A stretch of 64,000 nucleotides of DNA, taken from Phialocephala subalpina (lineage: Eukaryota > Ascomycota > Leotiomycetes > Helotiales > Mollisiaceae). Of the stretch, positions 38,401 to 51,400 are shown piece after piece; position 1 is the first letter of the stretch, and every line of letters starts with the position of its first letter. A program made the position numbers and the translations under genes. The DNA lies in NCBI GenBank assembly GCA_900073065.1, contig FJOG01000011.1, positions 383,454 to 447,453 on the forward strand, written 5' to 3'. Under the pieces are notes generated by a model. It was given only the letters and a program-made list of their open reading frames with translations. It had not been told where the DNA came from and searched no databases.

Positions 38401-38882
38401 GCTGTAGTTGATGATTGACGTCGGCGGCCTGCGAATTGTGTTGCGCGATTGGAAAGTCTTCGAATCAATCCAGGCGACTTGCTCATAGACATAGCTTCGC
38501 TCATGGCACTCTGACTCGATTTGCGCGACACAATGGATTCGGGAAGCTCGAAGGGAGGGAGGGTGAATTCGGCATCACGGCCTCGGAGGCCTTCGGGTGA
38601 GCCTTGTATCGAAGAATTGTTGGTGGTAAGTTGTGTAGTCTCGGGGGACATAATGGGCGACGCTTGTAGAGAGCTCGAGGTAGTTACTGAGGAAGCACTT
38701 ATGGCCGAGGCGGGAACGGAGGACGCGGTCGAGTGGATGGAAGGGAGGAAAGTCGTCTGTACATGTGTAGGTTTCGTGTGTCTCGTCGAGGAGGCTCGTG
38801 AGGATGGAGGAGTCATAGTTGTGGATGTAGAGTCTTGGGAAGGAGTTGTTGCCAACTGCGAGTGACTTTCGGTGCCGGACAT
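35457..38882 (-). CDS. PLC1: Phosphoinositide-specific phospholipase C (delta type)
   Basis: Single-exon gene, 1141 aa, starting at MSGTESHSQ; an in-frame upstream extension exists, but its text is atypical. The enzyme cleaves PIP2 to IP3 and diacylglycerol in calcium signalling. Domains in order: Ser/Thr-rich N-terminus (1-245), PH domain (about 252-362, KKKKKLLTFVLEHEAAKVSW), EF-hand region (about 420-490, FDQADVSRSGRLNFVEFQEF), catalytic X box (about 553-700) with the two catalytic histidines in SSHNTY (about 562) and VMHGRT (about 607), a Ser-rich linker (about 745-785), Y box (about 789-915, ending SGYVLKPSEIRE), and a C2 domain (about 935-1095). All catalytic residues are present and the length fits filamentous-fungal PLCs. 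The upstream region is long and GC/CT-rich, consistent with a long 5' UTR. Confidence 0.95.
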   Translation of the reverse strand: MSGTESHSQLATTPSQDSTSTTMTPPSSRASSTRHTKPTHVQTTFLPSIHSTASSVPASAISASSVTTSSSLQASPIMSPETTQLTTNNSSIQGSPEGLRGRDAEFTLPPFELPESIVSRKSSQSAMSEAMSMSKSPGLIRRLSNRATQFAGRRRQSSTTAMSRDHSTGPVIMRRRSDSTNTAPEGGRGALFSDTDDEITLSELHLDDGNGPYGLGLDVFKDFPSTTASIGSSTIASNSPGPGPVIPSVLLQGTTMTKVTKKKKKLLTFVLEHEAAKVSWDKNRPSKSFYIDDIKDIRVGANARNYRQEFGVSEADESRFFSIVYAVPDKSKGRSQKVMHLIASDDQTFDLWTTTLDAISKHRQDLMASLSSFHEKAVRAHWRTEMNRLFQDRAHLEDEEEIEFVGVERLCRSLHIYGSSDYLRSKFDQADVSRSGRLNFVEFQEFVKLMKRREDVRAIYQKLASDSKKGITIEEFFHFLIEIQNEDVDGNRSHWESVFAKFARKSKPRDQVQDGSDVEIPRMNEAALSSFMISTFNVPLKTAPAEYSLDQPMNEYYISSSHNTYLLGRQVAGQSSVEAYISALNRGCRCVEVDCWNGSDGNPVVMHGRTLTSQVSFADVMSTISKYAFVKSPYPLWVSLEVHCNPQQQAIMAEIIKETCGSKLVTQPIDPTSEQLPSPSQLLGRILIKVKKPRMFEDAVVMEQTVGRNRGNSLNSPLVRPLQLDNSTVSAGLLPPSPYVRANRIMTRSQLKYSGSEGHDSLSSSTSDSESLTEDIARARDSSRKNKTSNIIKVLGELGIYSVGLKFHGFDAPESKTYNHVFSFMENTFDKNSRTQEDKRTITRHNMRYMMRVYPNGWRVASTNFDPLKYWRRSVQMVALNWQTYDLGMQMNDAMFAAGTDQSGYVLKPSEIREIKMLPTVPEEAGEGHVKRERKNVTFSIEVKSAQQLMRPKGLASNRTVDPYVEVEVYHADDKTKENKGVVGEGGLDASGKDGSSGLGTPHRRRTQIVRENGFNPMFDKEFKFTLTTKHPELVFVRWTVRCSSDGHNYNEKGLPLATYTAKLVSLNQGYRTLPLFDNNGDQFLFSTLFCRIKIDPATSIYVNGPEATTTDSVGVLKTIGRTVWNRTPMSPKSSTDSGHQ

Positions 38883-39683
38883 TGCGACTTTGGAAAAACG
38901 ACGAATTGTCCAATGACGCGAGCTTGCTTTCTCGGCCGGTAGGTAGAGGAAAGTCGAGGAAAGTCGAGGACTATGAGGGGCACGAGATGTCTGTAATAGA
39001 ACGCATGTCTTCTCTTGTTGCGTGCCGCAATAGGGTAGAAGCAGTGTTGACGCAGCGGGAAGCCAAAGTAGGAAGTTCGACGTGGGGCTTGCGCACGAAT
39101 GCAAAAGCGTCTTCCTTTTGAAAATATCAAGTCATGTGGTGTGCAATCGGGCGTCCTGGGTAATGCTGCATTCGAAGGTCTTCTTCGCGATGCACCTGTC
39201 CAGTTGCGGAATGTGCGTGAGGGTTGATGGACGGGGGGTTTATCCAAGCCTGCAGGATTTCTGTACGCGTAGGTCGAGTCGAATGATCGAATTGTGACCG
39301 AATTAAGAAGAGCCGGCAAGTCGCAGACGTGTGTTCAACAGCAAAAGTAGATGGCGAAGGAGTGAATTGGAGAATTTTCTGGTCCAGGCCGTAAGTTGGG
39401 AGGTAAAGGAGAGCGGATTGGGTTGGGGCTTTTGTGAGGTTCGTCGGAGGAAAGTAAAAAAAGTGGTGTTCCTTGCGCGACTCCTTGCTCGCCTTGCTAA
39501 GAGGCGAAGGCGTTCTTCCGGGCTCGACTATTGCCTGGGATTTTTTCGCCGGGGTAACCTCACCTTCGACAATCGCTGGCGATGCGCGTGGAAGAAGCCT
39601 CTCGGCAGTCGACAGCAGATGGTACAAAGCACAATGTCCTTGGGATTCTGGAGCAATGCAACCGATCTGATCCCACCAAGCGC

Positions 39684-39712
39684 GTTTGTTTGTTTGTTTG
39701 TTTGTTTGTTTG
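39684..39712. repeat. GTTT tetranucleotide microsatellite
   Basis: About seven perfect GTTT units in tandem, non-coding, upstream of PLC. Confidence 0.95.
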
Positions 39713-40328
39713 AGCTTGAATCCTCGGGGTCCTACAAGTTCAGGATTAAGGCCGAGTGAGGCCAGCAGTCAAGGTCTGCCTGGTGGTGATGCAGAAAATA
39801 GAAGGCGTGAAGTGCACAGTGGGTGGTGATCGTTTTGATGATGCTTCGACAGCCTTGGGTGGCACAAAGGGCCTCCGATACGAAGGATGTTTGTTTTTCT
39901 GCGAATGCGCAGCACCGGTACTCGATCAGAGGTATGGCCAGCAGCAGGTGTCAATGGCAACAACTGGTTAAGGGGTACGGGTGGGCGGGAGTGGGTGATC
40001 GAACGAGGTGAGGGTGGTATTACGGGGAGAGCTTAGTATTTTATTTTATTTCTGGATACTTGACTGACGATGGCCAGTCTTGACTTGGCATGAAGAGGCT
40101 GCAGGAGTCGGTAGCGGGCTGTGTGACTGGATCCAGCGAGGCGACGAGCTCTGCTTTTCTCTCTTTTCACCGCTCCAGCAAGCATCAGGCTCTTCATATT
40201 ATCTCGTGGTCTCGTGAACAGATTCTCGACAGGGCAACAAGGGGGGCGGATCTAGGTACAGCCCAATGGTACAAGGCACGCTGTCGCCTCGTTCTCACCG
40301 CCCACGCCCACGGTGAGACATGCCAGCA

Positions 40329-40360
40329 GGAGAGGGAGAGGGAGAGGCAGAGGCAGAGGC
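40329..40360. repeat. GAGAGG/GAGGCA hexamer repeat
   Basis: Purine-rich hexamers: GAGAGG units passing into GAGGCA units, about five copies in total. Confidence 0.85.
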
Positions 40361-40478
40361 CGACTGGCGCCGATTGCTGGATGGCCCCTTGACGGCCCAT
40401 GTTCCTTCCCTTCAGAGCTTCTCTTGTTTGTTTGCGCCCAGCTGGCTTGGATGTCGTACCGGCATTTAAAGGGAGCCA

Positions 40479-40510
40479 CTCGCAGCAGGCTCGCAGCAGG
40501 CTCGCAGCAT
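40479..40510. repeat. 11-bp tandem repeat
   Basis: CTCGCAGCAGG occurs twice followed by a partial third copy CTCGCAGCA. Confidence 0.85.
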
Positions 40511-41054
40511 AGCATGGCATGGCAGCACGCACGCATCTGAACGCACCAAGCAGCAAGCTGCAGGCATTGCAGTCCCTCGTGGGTTGACCGAGGTGCGCGT
40601 CATAGTGGACAAGGATCGCATGCCGTTTCATGAGGGAAAAAATGGGCAGAACGCTCTTGACTGGGCAAGGGTTGATGCACGATGAATCTGTATCGGGCTC
40701 CATCGAATCTTCCTTATCTGCTGTGCTGCGGGCTTGCGGACAGCTATCGATACCTCACATCTGGAGACCACCAAGACCAATGCCAGAGCGTCGGAATGGT
40801 CACGTTGTCTCATGACTAACACCTCAACCCAACATCACCAATGTTCCAGCGTGACTGGGACTCTTTCGCGCGCGCGCAGAAGACGTCTGATTCCGTACAA
40901 CCTTTCCAGCCGAATCCAACCACGCCGAGCAGGCCTGCCAGAAGCGCGCTGATTTGAGGCCAAGGTGCATGCATGCAAGAATGGAGGTCTGGTTTATTTC
41001 TGGAATCACGAGCTCATGTGCCCTGTTTGTGAAGTACATGATGTACACTTCACC

Positions 41055-41120
41055 GTCCTGTCCTGTCCTGTCCTGTACATCAACCCAACTACTGTGCTGT
41101 GCTGTAATGTAATGTAATGC
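41055..41120. repeat. Pentanucleotide microsatellites GTCCT, GTGCT and GTAAT
   Basis: About four GTCCT units (41055-41076), then GTGCT units, then three GTAAT units (to about 41120). The three blocks differ by one or two bases per unit, suggesting a single slippage-prone origin. Confidence 0.85.
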
Positions 41121-42403
41121 ACCCGCCCGCGGGCTACTGCACTCAAATGCCTTCGTGTCCAACCTCTTCTGAGCAGGACGAGGCGGTGCAGGACTGCAGA
41201 AACGCTGCGGATCAGAACATCATCGCAGCTTGACCATGATCAGCATCAGCATTCATTCAATTCACTCGTTCATTCATTCATCCAGGCACGACTGGTGGAC
41301 ATGGGGGACCCAAGATTTCCGTCCAATCATCGCGGACGATGATCCGGCGCTACCTTGAAGGGTGACGTGCGAGTGGGATGAACCATGTGGTTTAACCCCC
41401 TGTCCATCTTGGTCGCTAAGCTGGTTGGGGCAGGGGCTCTCCTTTCCTGTTCTGAGAGGCGTGTTAAAGCAGCAAAGAACCGGTTTTGCCTTATGGCATC
41501 TGGCAGGGACTATCGGGTCCTTGAACAAGGCCGCTAGCCAGCAGATCATGACTTCCCCCTTCGCTCCCCACTCTGTCATCGACTCATCAGCCATGCTTGC
41601 GCTCTTCCTGTGCACCCTTTCTGCTCCGTTATCCGCAGTCGTATCCGGTGGGGCCCAATTATTCAAAACTGAACTGTCTCCAAAGTGTGCGCCTGATAGG
41701 CGAGCTCAGGCCTGATGATGATATGATACGATGCCGAAAGCAGATCCCAATCTGAGCCTCTCTCCTCTCCCTCACCTCCCGTACCTCTGTTGCCAGCGTG
41801 TCACGACAGTGGTAGCTGCTGATCCACTGCAATTTGTGTTCATCTGTTGTCAACTGGCGTGCAATCTTGCGGATATCAGACTCTGGGAATTGAGGTGCCT
41901 CGGTGTTTCATGTTCCTGAGCAAAAGCATCAAAAAGAGGGCAAGACGAGGCTAACGTCGGGAAGAGGGAACCACCCTCCAATCGCAGCAATAACGGTCGA
42001 ACCACCCACCCACGGTTGGCGCTGCAAGACGGGGACGGAAAAGGACACTAGGGCGCACTACGGAGGGTATGGCACTACGCGCACGCCAGAAGCTAGTGGA
42101 CGTCCTTGGTGGGCGAGCGTCTGCTCAGACTGGTCTGATGTCTCCATGCGAGAGCAGCACCAAAACGAACCAGCGGAGCGTGGGATGCTTGTGCTGCTTT
42201 CACCCGCAATGACCCCTGCCCCTTACCACATTGCTGGAGCATCCCTTCCTCAAAGCAGCACCGACCTGCAAATCGATCCCGCACCGTTGGACGTGAAGCG
42301 AGCGAATGCAACGCTCCCTGAAAGCTTGGCAAATCTCTAATGTGGGGAACGTGACACGGTGACACGCCGTTGGGAGTCGGGCTGCTTCGGATTCAGATAC
42401 GAA

Positions 42404-42438
42404 CATCAATCACATCAATCACATCAACCATATCAACC
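42404..42438. repeat. 9-bp ATCACATCA-type repeat
   Basis: CATCAATCACATCAATCACA followed by two diverged units (ATCAACCAT, ATCAACC). Confidence 0.75.
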
Positions 42439-45400
42439 TCGTCCTGATTTGAAGACTCAGGCACGCGCACAGTCAGCGTCAAATGCCCTTGGCCCTGTCC
42501 TTCCGTACGATGATACGATTGTGACGAGTTGTGACGATAGACACGGCATTACCTGCGTCCAATGTCATGTTCTTGCCCTTGCGAGAGGAGAGGAAACTCG
42601 ATTGGACACGGCAGCTGAAGGTCGAAGGTTGATTCGCCACTTTCGTTCAATCATGAATCCCCAAATGTCCAGGACTCCAGGGTCCATGCACAGATGATGC
42701 AAAGGAAGAAGTCATCAGCGCAAAGAGAAGCCTGTCGACCTACAAGAGAACGACACAGTCCTGTAACTCGCCGATCTACTGCGCTGCCTCTGCGAATGGG
42801 TAGCTAGCGGAGAGGGATGGAGGAAGGGAGAAGTCTCTGCTGGAAGAGCGGTGCACGCACTGCAAGATTGCGAGACGCGTCGTCAGTTTTGTGACAATCC
42901 TCTCTACTCGGCGCGAAAACAGGACTTGAGCCCCGTCGACAATTATTACAATCGTCACTTCTGCCTTGGGTGACCCGGGCAGCGGCACCCGCCTGAGCAC
43001 TTTTCCCCTTCCTAAGTTCCCAACCAAGTCCCAGTCCTCCTTTGACTCCAGGTATTAATCTTACCAATGCCAACAACCAAGCTCCAACCATGTCGATAGT
43101 TTTGTACCCTTCGAATATCATATGCATGACACATTCGTTTACCACGGCCATGGAAGAACTGTATTAAAATAATCATGGCCTCTGTCGCAATTCGCATCCT
43201 TCGCGTACTCCTGGTGCATCCGGAGATCCGTGTACTCTCGTGGCATCGTCGGCACAGCAAGCGAGCCATGGAAACTCGCATCCTTCTGGAAGGTTTGAAC
43301 CCCTGGAGACACATGTTTCATACGCACATGATGATCTGCGGATACGCAAGCCATTTGTTGTCTGTGCAATCAACCTCAGAATCACGCAAATAGAATGTGG
43401 GGAGAAAGGGCCGTCAGAATCTTATTCATTAATTTCCGACCGCCGTCTCGCCTCGAAGCACTTCGCCCCCAATGTCAAAATAGATTAAGGCTGAAGATAT
43501 ACGCAGGGCTCATTATTAAAACCAAACTTACGAAACAGCTAATCGTCTTCCAGAAAACTCTGCGGGATTGCCCTATGCACGGAGACAGAAGACGCAATCG
43601 TCAGTCAGCAGTTGATGCATGCGATCGGTATTTCTGCTGCAGCCGAAACCCTCTTTTCATTGGCAAGAGGAGGGCCATCCGCAAGGCGCACTCCTCCCAA
43701 GGCTTTGGTCTGACATAAGCGAGGTTTATTGGCATCAGGATTGCGGATCTCCTCTTCCTCGACCTCTCGGGTGACGCTTCAACTCTCATTCGACTCATGG
43801 ACACGTTACTCGCTAGTCCGGGAGCACGGCATGCTCTCTCGCAGCATCTTGATATGACCAAGAGGTCCTGCATCACCAAGTGACACCAGATTGCGGCGAT
43901 CGGAATCGGAGAAAGCTCCCCACATCTGTTTAACCTGAGCGGTAGTGTTCACTTCAGTACAACCCCCAATTCATGATATCGTTGCCTGTTTGGCTGTAGC
44001 GCGAAATGGTCGCAGAGAGCCTTCGAAGCAATTAGCTGCATGCACCCAGCCTACCGGCCCGAGTTGGCTCCTCGGGATACCAAGGCCGGATGATCAACCA
44101 AACTGTCAAAGATTCATGCGGTCAAGCCGTGCATACGAGCTCCAACTACCCCTCACCTCTATTCCTTCTTTCAGGAGGCACATGCTCAAAGTACATGCAG
44201 GTGCATGATGTACGGTGCAGGCAGCCGTCCTCTAACTGCTTTTCATCCAATTACTCATTTGATAGATCGTATCTTGATTCTTCAGCGGCCTTTTGCAAGG
44301 CTGACGGACGCCTCGCACATTACCAACCTCAGTACCAATTGTCTGTTTTTCGCGGGCCGCAGCGCTTTTGACGTGCACACATCCATCATCCCAACTCTGC
44401 GACAAACAGACAGGTCACAAAAGTTTCGAGCCTTTGCGGATCATTGTTTACTGTGCCACCTGAGAGATGCCCCGCGCTCGTGAACGTCCATAAGCGGGTC
44501 AAGTAAGTGTCTGCCTGGAGATGTGTTCGATTGCGATTTGCTTCCAACTTTTGATTCCATGGTTGTCTTACTGCGCTGTCTTACCTATTACATGTCATTC
44601 TCTTTGCTTTCTGCCTTTTGATGCAAATTGGTATAGCTCCATACTCAGCCTTGCTTGAAAACCAGATCTGTGCAAAATTACGATTCAAAATGCTTCAGTG
44701 GCATGATTGCCGAGGTCTATCGGTCATCCCGCGAGCCAGAGGTCGTACAGAGGTTGCAGAAATGCCACAGCATGTCTTAGTGGATACACGCGAGGGATTG
44801 GTCGATACTGCGAGCTTCAGAATAAGAAGCAAAGGGGTTGCATGGTGGAGGCGGTCACTGCATTGTACCTGGACCTCCAAGTTGGACCCTCAATATACGC
44901 GTCCACTAGTTCTGGACGGGAGCAGTTTGTAACCAGGGTTACATTAAGGTACATCTAGATTTAGACCCCGCACTCAATTGGTGATACCAATGGGAGATTC
45001 AGATGGCTGTGCTGTTCCGGAACGGAGCAAATTGTGTGACCGTTACCAAAGCCTCGGTTCAAGATACTGCGAGGAACCTCTCTTGGCAGGCAGTCGCGGC
45101 ATGGGGCGTCTGCATAACCTGGCTCTTGTTCTATAAGCGAATTTTGTGCATGCGTCTGCTATTCCCATGCTGCAAGTCACTCGAGAAATGGTGCTTTTCC
45201 TAAGCCAACATCAAGCTACCGCAGTTTTGCGATATGCAGTGTCAGCTTAGTAGCTGATGTTCACGACATGTTGGTGAAGCAGCTCTCTAGCTGAACATTA
45301 CAAAAGCAAACATCCACATAAGCAAACCGCATCTCATCTCGGACCCTTCTCCGTTGCACAGCTTTTCATTCCACTAGATATGATAAAGCCAAGTACGAGG

Positions 45401-48400
45401 AGAATGTAATATCCAACGCGATAAGATCGGGATCTGAAATCGAGGTGCTTTCGAGGCTTGAGATATGCAGAATATAATACAAGGCTTCTTCAATTTCCAC
45501 GCGCCGCCGCTCTACCCATTTCATATTATCTACATTCTTGTGTCACCAATCCAACCTCATGTCAAATCAAACGTTCGGGCGAAGTCACCATGCTTGTACC
45601 ACGTTCCATTCTGACCCCTCATCTCATCAGACGGTGAATGGTTACACATCAGATGATGTCGACAGACGCGGACAGGATATTATCTCAATTGAGAATTGGG
45701 GGTCTCAGCTAGTCAGCAGTCCGTCAGCCTTGCTTTTACCTCGCGGTTCGCATTTTGCGGACTGTGTGCAGACTGCATCTCGTGGGACCCAAATTGGGGA
45801 AGAGGGTCTCGTTTTCTGACCGCAGTTGACGTTTTCAGCGAGTTGCAGATTGTGTCTCATTTCAAGCCCTGGTTTTTGGGAGATGAGGGTTGCGATTGAA
45901 GGGCTGATTGGATCATCAGGTGATGACAACGAGAGGCTCTCCTGAGGTCTGACGATTGTCAGGTAAGCTGAGAGGAAGAGGTGTGGGCAAGTGCCGAAAA
46001 TGGTTCTGTGCAGCGTGGGAGATGAGTGTTGATCATGATCATGAGGACCCCTCTTTATTTCGTGACTCAAATACTCCCAGATAAAATTTCATTCAATGTC
46101 ACCAGAAGTCTCAGTACGTTGAGTGGGCATCCCAGATGTATCGCGTTTCATCGAAGCTTCTTTGGGTCGTTGATTTTCACGATCATCTAGCGATTTCGGA
46201 ATGTTTGATTGCGATACTTCTTCATCTTATTGTTAGACCGATCAGCGATTTCACTCTCACGCAAATCCAATAGAAGTGTGCTCAGTCCAGAGTCATGAAA
46301 CACTACAGCTCTCTTCAAAACAACGCCCTATTGTTTCAGCATAGCCATTTTCATGAAGCCTATTCCCGCCAAGAAGTCTCTCGGTAGGGCTCTCCGAAGC
46401 TTCAGTGCGCTCGTCCTCTGGATTAGTCAGTGCTTTTGAAACGACATCGGAAATATTTCCGAACGATAGCAAAAGAAAACATAAGGCCGATCTCAGGAGT
46501 CACAAAGCTTCATCCCATCTTTGGCCTCAGCTTCACATATCGGCATCGAATCGGCCACTACTTTAAGACATGAACCTTCAGCAAGCCACGGCACGGCTCG
46601 CTCGGAGGCCTCTCCCGCCTGTTGGTGGCGGTGGCGGTGGCAGTGAACGATGGAATGAGGCGAGAGCCGGGCGGGAAAGGGAATGGTAAAATGTGGAGGA
46701 TCAGAACTCTAGAAGGGAAAAAAAGAAATAACAGATCGAGATCGTGGAGAAACGGTTCCCTGTTGACGGGAACATGGCGTACTGGGAAAGTGGTTGGGGT
46801 TAGGATGAGGGCTAGGGCGGCGGCTTTTTGCCTTTTATGAAGCTTTGGACACCATATGATCGGATAAGGCATAAATTTTCATCCATTTCTAGTTTGTGGT
46901 TCTTGTATCTTTTTCAAATTTTTCATTTCCTGTGATACAATGATTCAATTGTTTTGGGGCGTGCAGTGCTGCTTGAACGCCCATGCTTGAGATTTTTATT
47001 TTGCTTTGTCTTATTACTGTCTTTGTCTCTCTTTCTCGCTGAGTCTCTATCTTTGAACTCGAATACATAACATCATTGTGTTTATGCTTTGCACCTTTGC
47101 CATTCTGAGTCGAACTTGCATGTGCTTGAGCTTGACTTGAACTCTAAATCATACCATGCTGACTTCAACACACGCGTAATAATAGTAGCTCTTTCCGTCG
47201 ACGAGCATCCCGAGCCTGCGGGACAATCCTTCCAGACTCAAAAAGCAAATACAATCAGCAACGCACGCATGCATATGTTAGATTGCGGGGTATGCATTTA
47301 CATGGTTGAAAATTTTCCAAAAGTTTCTCCATCTCCACTTTCCACTTTTCATGCATACATGCCATGTGATGTGGTATGCCACTTCTGCAGCTGTAATTTT
47401 TCTGGGAAGGGGGAAAGTTGGGGGAGGCGACGAAGTGAAAAAATTCTGTCCGGAAATCTTACAAATGCAAGGGAAAGGGGGTCCACGTGATGAGGGGTTA
47501 TGAAAAAGGGGTTGTACACGTGATACCTCTCCTTGAAAGGAAAGTTGTAGTCTGCGCAGAGACGCTCACAACTCCTTTTCACTGGTCTCCAAAGGCTGGC
47601 TAGTTCATTGGGGCTATAATATGCCATTGCAGACAGATAATAAGTTTGAAGTGCAAACTGCGACCGGAAATTCTATGGGACTGAGGTGCACGCCGCTCGC
47701 CATGCCTCGATGCTTGCCAGCAGAAGCAGCTCTAGCTGTTCAAGGAGTGTTCCTCCGTTATACTGGAGAAGTGTTGAGAGTTTTACGGTTGCTTCTCAAG
47801 AACTCGAAACCTCGGAAATGACAATAGCTATCACGGCACTCCAGTAGTCAGGCTCTGATCCTTCCAGGCAAAAGCAGCTTCGATGTTTCGAATACTGGTC
47901 CCCAGTGGAAGATCCGGAGTCCCCATACGGCAGTGATAATGAATTTAGTGGCACCCTCGCCGACGATGATGTTGCCTGTCCACGACGGCCGTGGGGTATT
48001 TATGTTGCAGATCTTGCAGATCGAAGTTTCGAATCGCGGATCAACATTATTACCTCCTAAGAAATCAAAAACTCGGTTCAGTGCGAAGATCGGGTGTTTC
48101 ATCATCCATGGTGACGTCGTGATAGTCATTCATGAGAGAGTGGATTGAAAGTCAATTGGAGTCCCGGCAGCCACCAGACCGTTCTAGGGTTCGTTGGGTG
48201 TCTGAGAGAATCCCGACCTTCCGAGAGAAATCATACCATGAAACGAGATAGAAGAAGAGAGAGCACCACTGACTATCAAGATCTCATGCCACCAGTCGAG
48301 GAAGAAAAGGATGCTGCAGGTCAACAAAGGTCCAGTGGTCACCCAGTGGTGCCATTGTTCGCCATGAGAAGAGTGACTGAGGAGGCTTCCGGCATCATGA

Positions 48401-51400
48401 AGATGAATATGCATGATGCATCTCTGATGGAACCTGGAATGAGTGGTGCTTTTGGCATCCACAAGGACAAATATGCTGAAATATACGATAGTGATCGCTA
48501 TCAGCTCCAGAGCCCTTATGCTGCCCCTATCCCCACCAGTTTCTTTCAGAATGTTTGAAAATGTAAAGCTTTTCAACACAAGGTTTCTAAAACATCTCCA
48601 TCAGAGACGAATATATAGTCTTACATTAACCCATAGAGAGACCGTGATCCTTTTCCTTCAAGTCTACAACTCATATTTTCCGTGCAAGCTATCATCCAAG
48701 GCATCATATCGAAGTTATCAAGCTATTTAGAACGATTTAGGCCAGGTTATAATTAGATTCGACTGCTTGCAATCCATAGCATACAAGTCAATGTATTTTA
48801 CACATGAAAGTCAGCAGGAATGTTGTAATAACTTCACAGGCAAGAGGTAAGGACAGGAAGAGTCACTTGCCAAGGACATTGGAGCAAGAGCAATCCAAAT
48901 CCTCACATTAATGTTTGGCAGCCTCTTTCATGATCATCACTCTTTGGAGCTGTCACGCAAAGCCGTTCCTTCTAAGACGAGTGCCTTCAGCAAAGAAGAC
49001 GTCAAACCGGAGAAATTCTCAAACGACTACTGTACATACTCAGATCCAGTATGGGACCGTCGCTCTCTCCTCGATCAGAGTGAGAGCACACAACCACCTC
49101 CAGAGAACGAGTTCGACAAGTCATCAACGTTACCTCATCGTCTTTATCTCCGTGCTCCTATTGCTCGTCGCTGCACCAATCCAGCTGGCGAACTGTGCAC
49201 AAGCTGTACCATCTCTTGGTACCCCCAGTGCTATTATTCAAGGAAAGCAATCCAGTTTTGTCGTCATTTTACCCTTTGCTGCTTTGTTGTCAAGTTTCTC
49301 AGGTTCGAGCGGTCCTGCCGTCCTTACATCTTATACTTGAAATCCCTGACTTCTGCGCAATCGTACTTTCCACACCTGCAAGTTGCAACAAGCATCAAAC
49401 GCGTCCTTGATTCTGACTCCTTTGCTGTTGCATTCAACTTATTATCAAAGCTCTGCGAGACATCAACTCGAGAATTTGTGTTATGCGTCTCAGTGATTGC
49501 ATTTGGCGTACTGAGTTCACTCGTCAGAAGTCCATAAACGAGATTGTCTTCCATGTTTTGCATTGCACTTGGTCTGACTTTTGAAGCTTTACAGGTAGAG
49601 CGAAGGTGATGCGCGGAACAGGAATGAAAGAGGGGAAGTGAGCTTGAGAGGAAGAATCGAAGGGTTGCTTACCTACATCATCACCAACGGACACTACTTG
49701 AAGAGGGTCCTTCCTCTCGAGTTGTGGCGCGGATGACGCGTCCCATTGAAATATCTTTGCTGTTGCGGAAGGAAGTCACACAAGCTTAAACGTGGCGTCC
49801 TCGTTGTCCGCACTTTCCCAATCTATCCGCACTTGAGACCCGAACCCCAATTCGCATCTCACTCTCGCATCCCTATAACGTGCAGGTCAGTTTGCAGTGA
49901 CAAAAACAGGAACCAGGGAAGAGAGTCATCAATCCTCGAGACTGGAAGATCATCGGCAATTCAGTGTCTGAGGTATCTTCAGCTGGAATAGTGCGGCGAG
50001 AGCAGCGTCATCTTATCATGGACGAGGCGATGAGACGATGGCTGTGATCAGTCAAGGTGGCTCAGCCGCACGAAGAATATGTGCTTCTTCACTTCAACTT
50101 GAATTCCCAATGTCTGTAGCGCGCGAAGTGATTTTTACTACATCAAGTTCTGAATGTGAATACTTGTTTCAAAATCAAATATTCGGTGTTACAAAGGCCT
50201 TGGGAGGGATGAGAAAGTGAAGTGAGGTGAGTGCAGGAGAAAGAGAATCTGAGGGGGGGCTTATACTCCACGCTAGAGGAGGCTAGTGCTCAACGCTCCT
50301 TCCTGGACTAGAACGGCAAGAGCTTCACCACTTTCTTCCTTCCCTCGAACGTGATAACGCAAGGCATCACCTTAACAAACCCCAATCGGGAAGCAGCCAC
50401 TCTAATTTCCCTCACATTTGCTGGACCAAGATTCCTGGCTGACATCTTTGTCCCTTTTTTCCTCAAATTCACTTGCGCTCGCAGCCCCTCGCCTTCTGCT
50501 ATTTCAAGCTCCGCGCTACCTTCATTTCCGTACCTCTCCCAAGGATCTCTCTCCAAATCACGCATTTTTTTTTAAACATTACCTTACTCTGTACCGATGA
50601 GTGGCAAGAATCAAGTGGAGTATCAGTGCAGACATCCCAAGACATCCTACATACCCACCTTCTTCAATAAAGCGCATTATCTGAACAACTCTTCTACTGA
50701 CGCGTGTTTTCGCATCATGAAGTTTGAAGCTTTGAAGTCTCGAAGGTGAACGGGGGCATTCTTGTGCACCCAGAATATAGATTAAAACGGTGAATGGATA
50801 GTGAAGCAATTGAGCGTCAAGAGCTTAGAAGAACATGAATTAAGATCGGAACGGTCGTTTCACACACTTGCGAGTTTCAATTTCAATTCTGCAGAGTCAG
50901 AGATAGGAGAGATGGGGACGATGTTGATGGACGCATTCGGCTCTCGAGCCTTTCGACGGACATGGCGGTGGTAAAGAACCAAAGAACTTGGGATTTTCTC
51001 GCTGCTAAAAGTTCTAGGCGAGATATAGGAAATGAACGGGTGTCTCTCTAATATTTAGGAAGTACTTGCCAAACTCGACGCGTACAGTTCGGTAAGCATC
51101 ATTCATGCAATAAATAAATGTTGGGCAGCCAATAAGGCGTGGTGGCTATCCGAAGGAAGAGAGGAGAGATCGATGCCGAGCGTGGTGGACTGGTGCTTCC
51201 GTTGTTTTTCTGGGAGGTACCGCCATGGGAGTATCTGTGACACGGCATGATTTCTCGTTAGCATTCTTTTCCAATGTTGAATTTGATCTGAGCTTCTTCA
51301 GAATAGTCCAAAGTTAGGACATGGAACGGGACATCGAGATGGTTTGAACTTGCGTTCTGAGTTGGGAACATTGGTGTCAAATGATACAGACAAATTGAAA

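Noticed and set aside
38883..39104. In-frame N-terminal extension of phospholipase C by 74 codons
   Set aside because: The text is Ser/Leu/Arg-rich and atypical, while MSGTESHS at 38882 is followed by the usual Ser/Thr-rich fungal PLC N-terminus.
48145..48558. 137-codon plus-strand frame (Met/Asp-rich)
   Set aside because: No recognised domain, no splice-supported extension, and comparable frames occur on the opposite strand.
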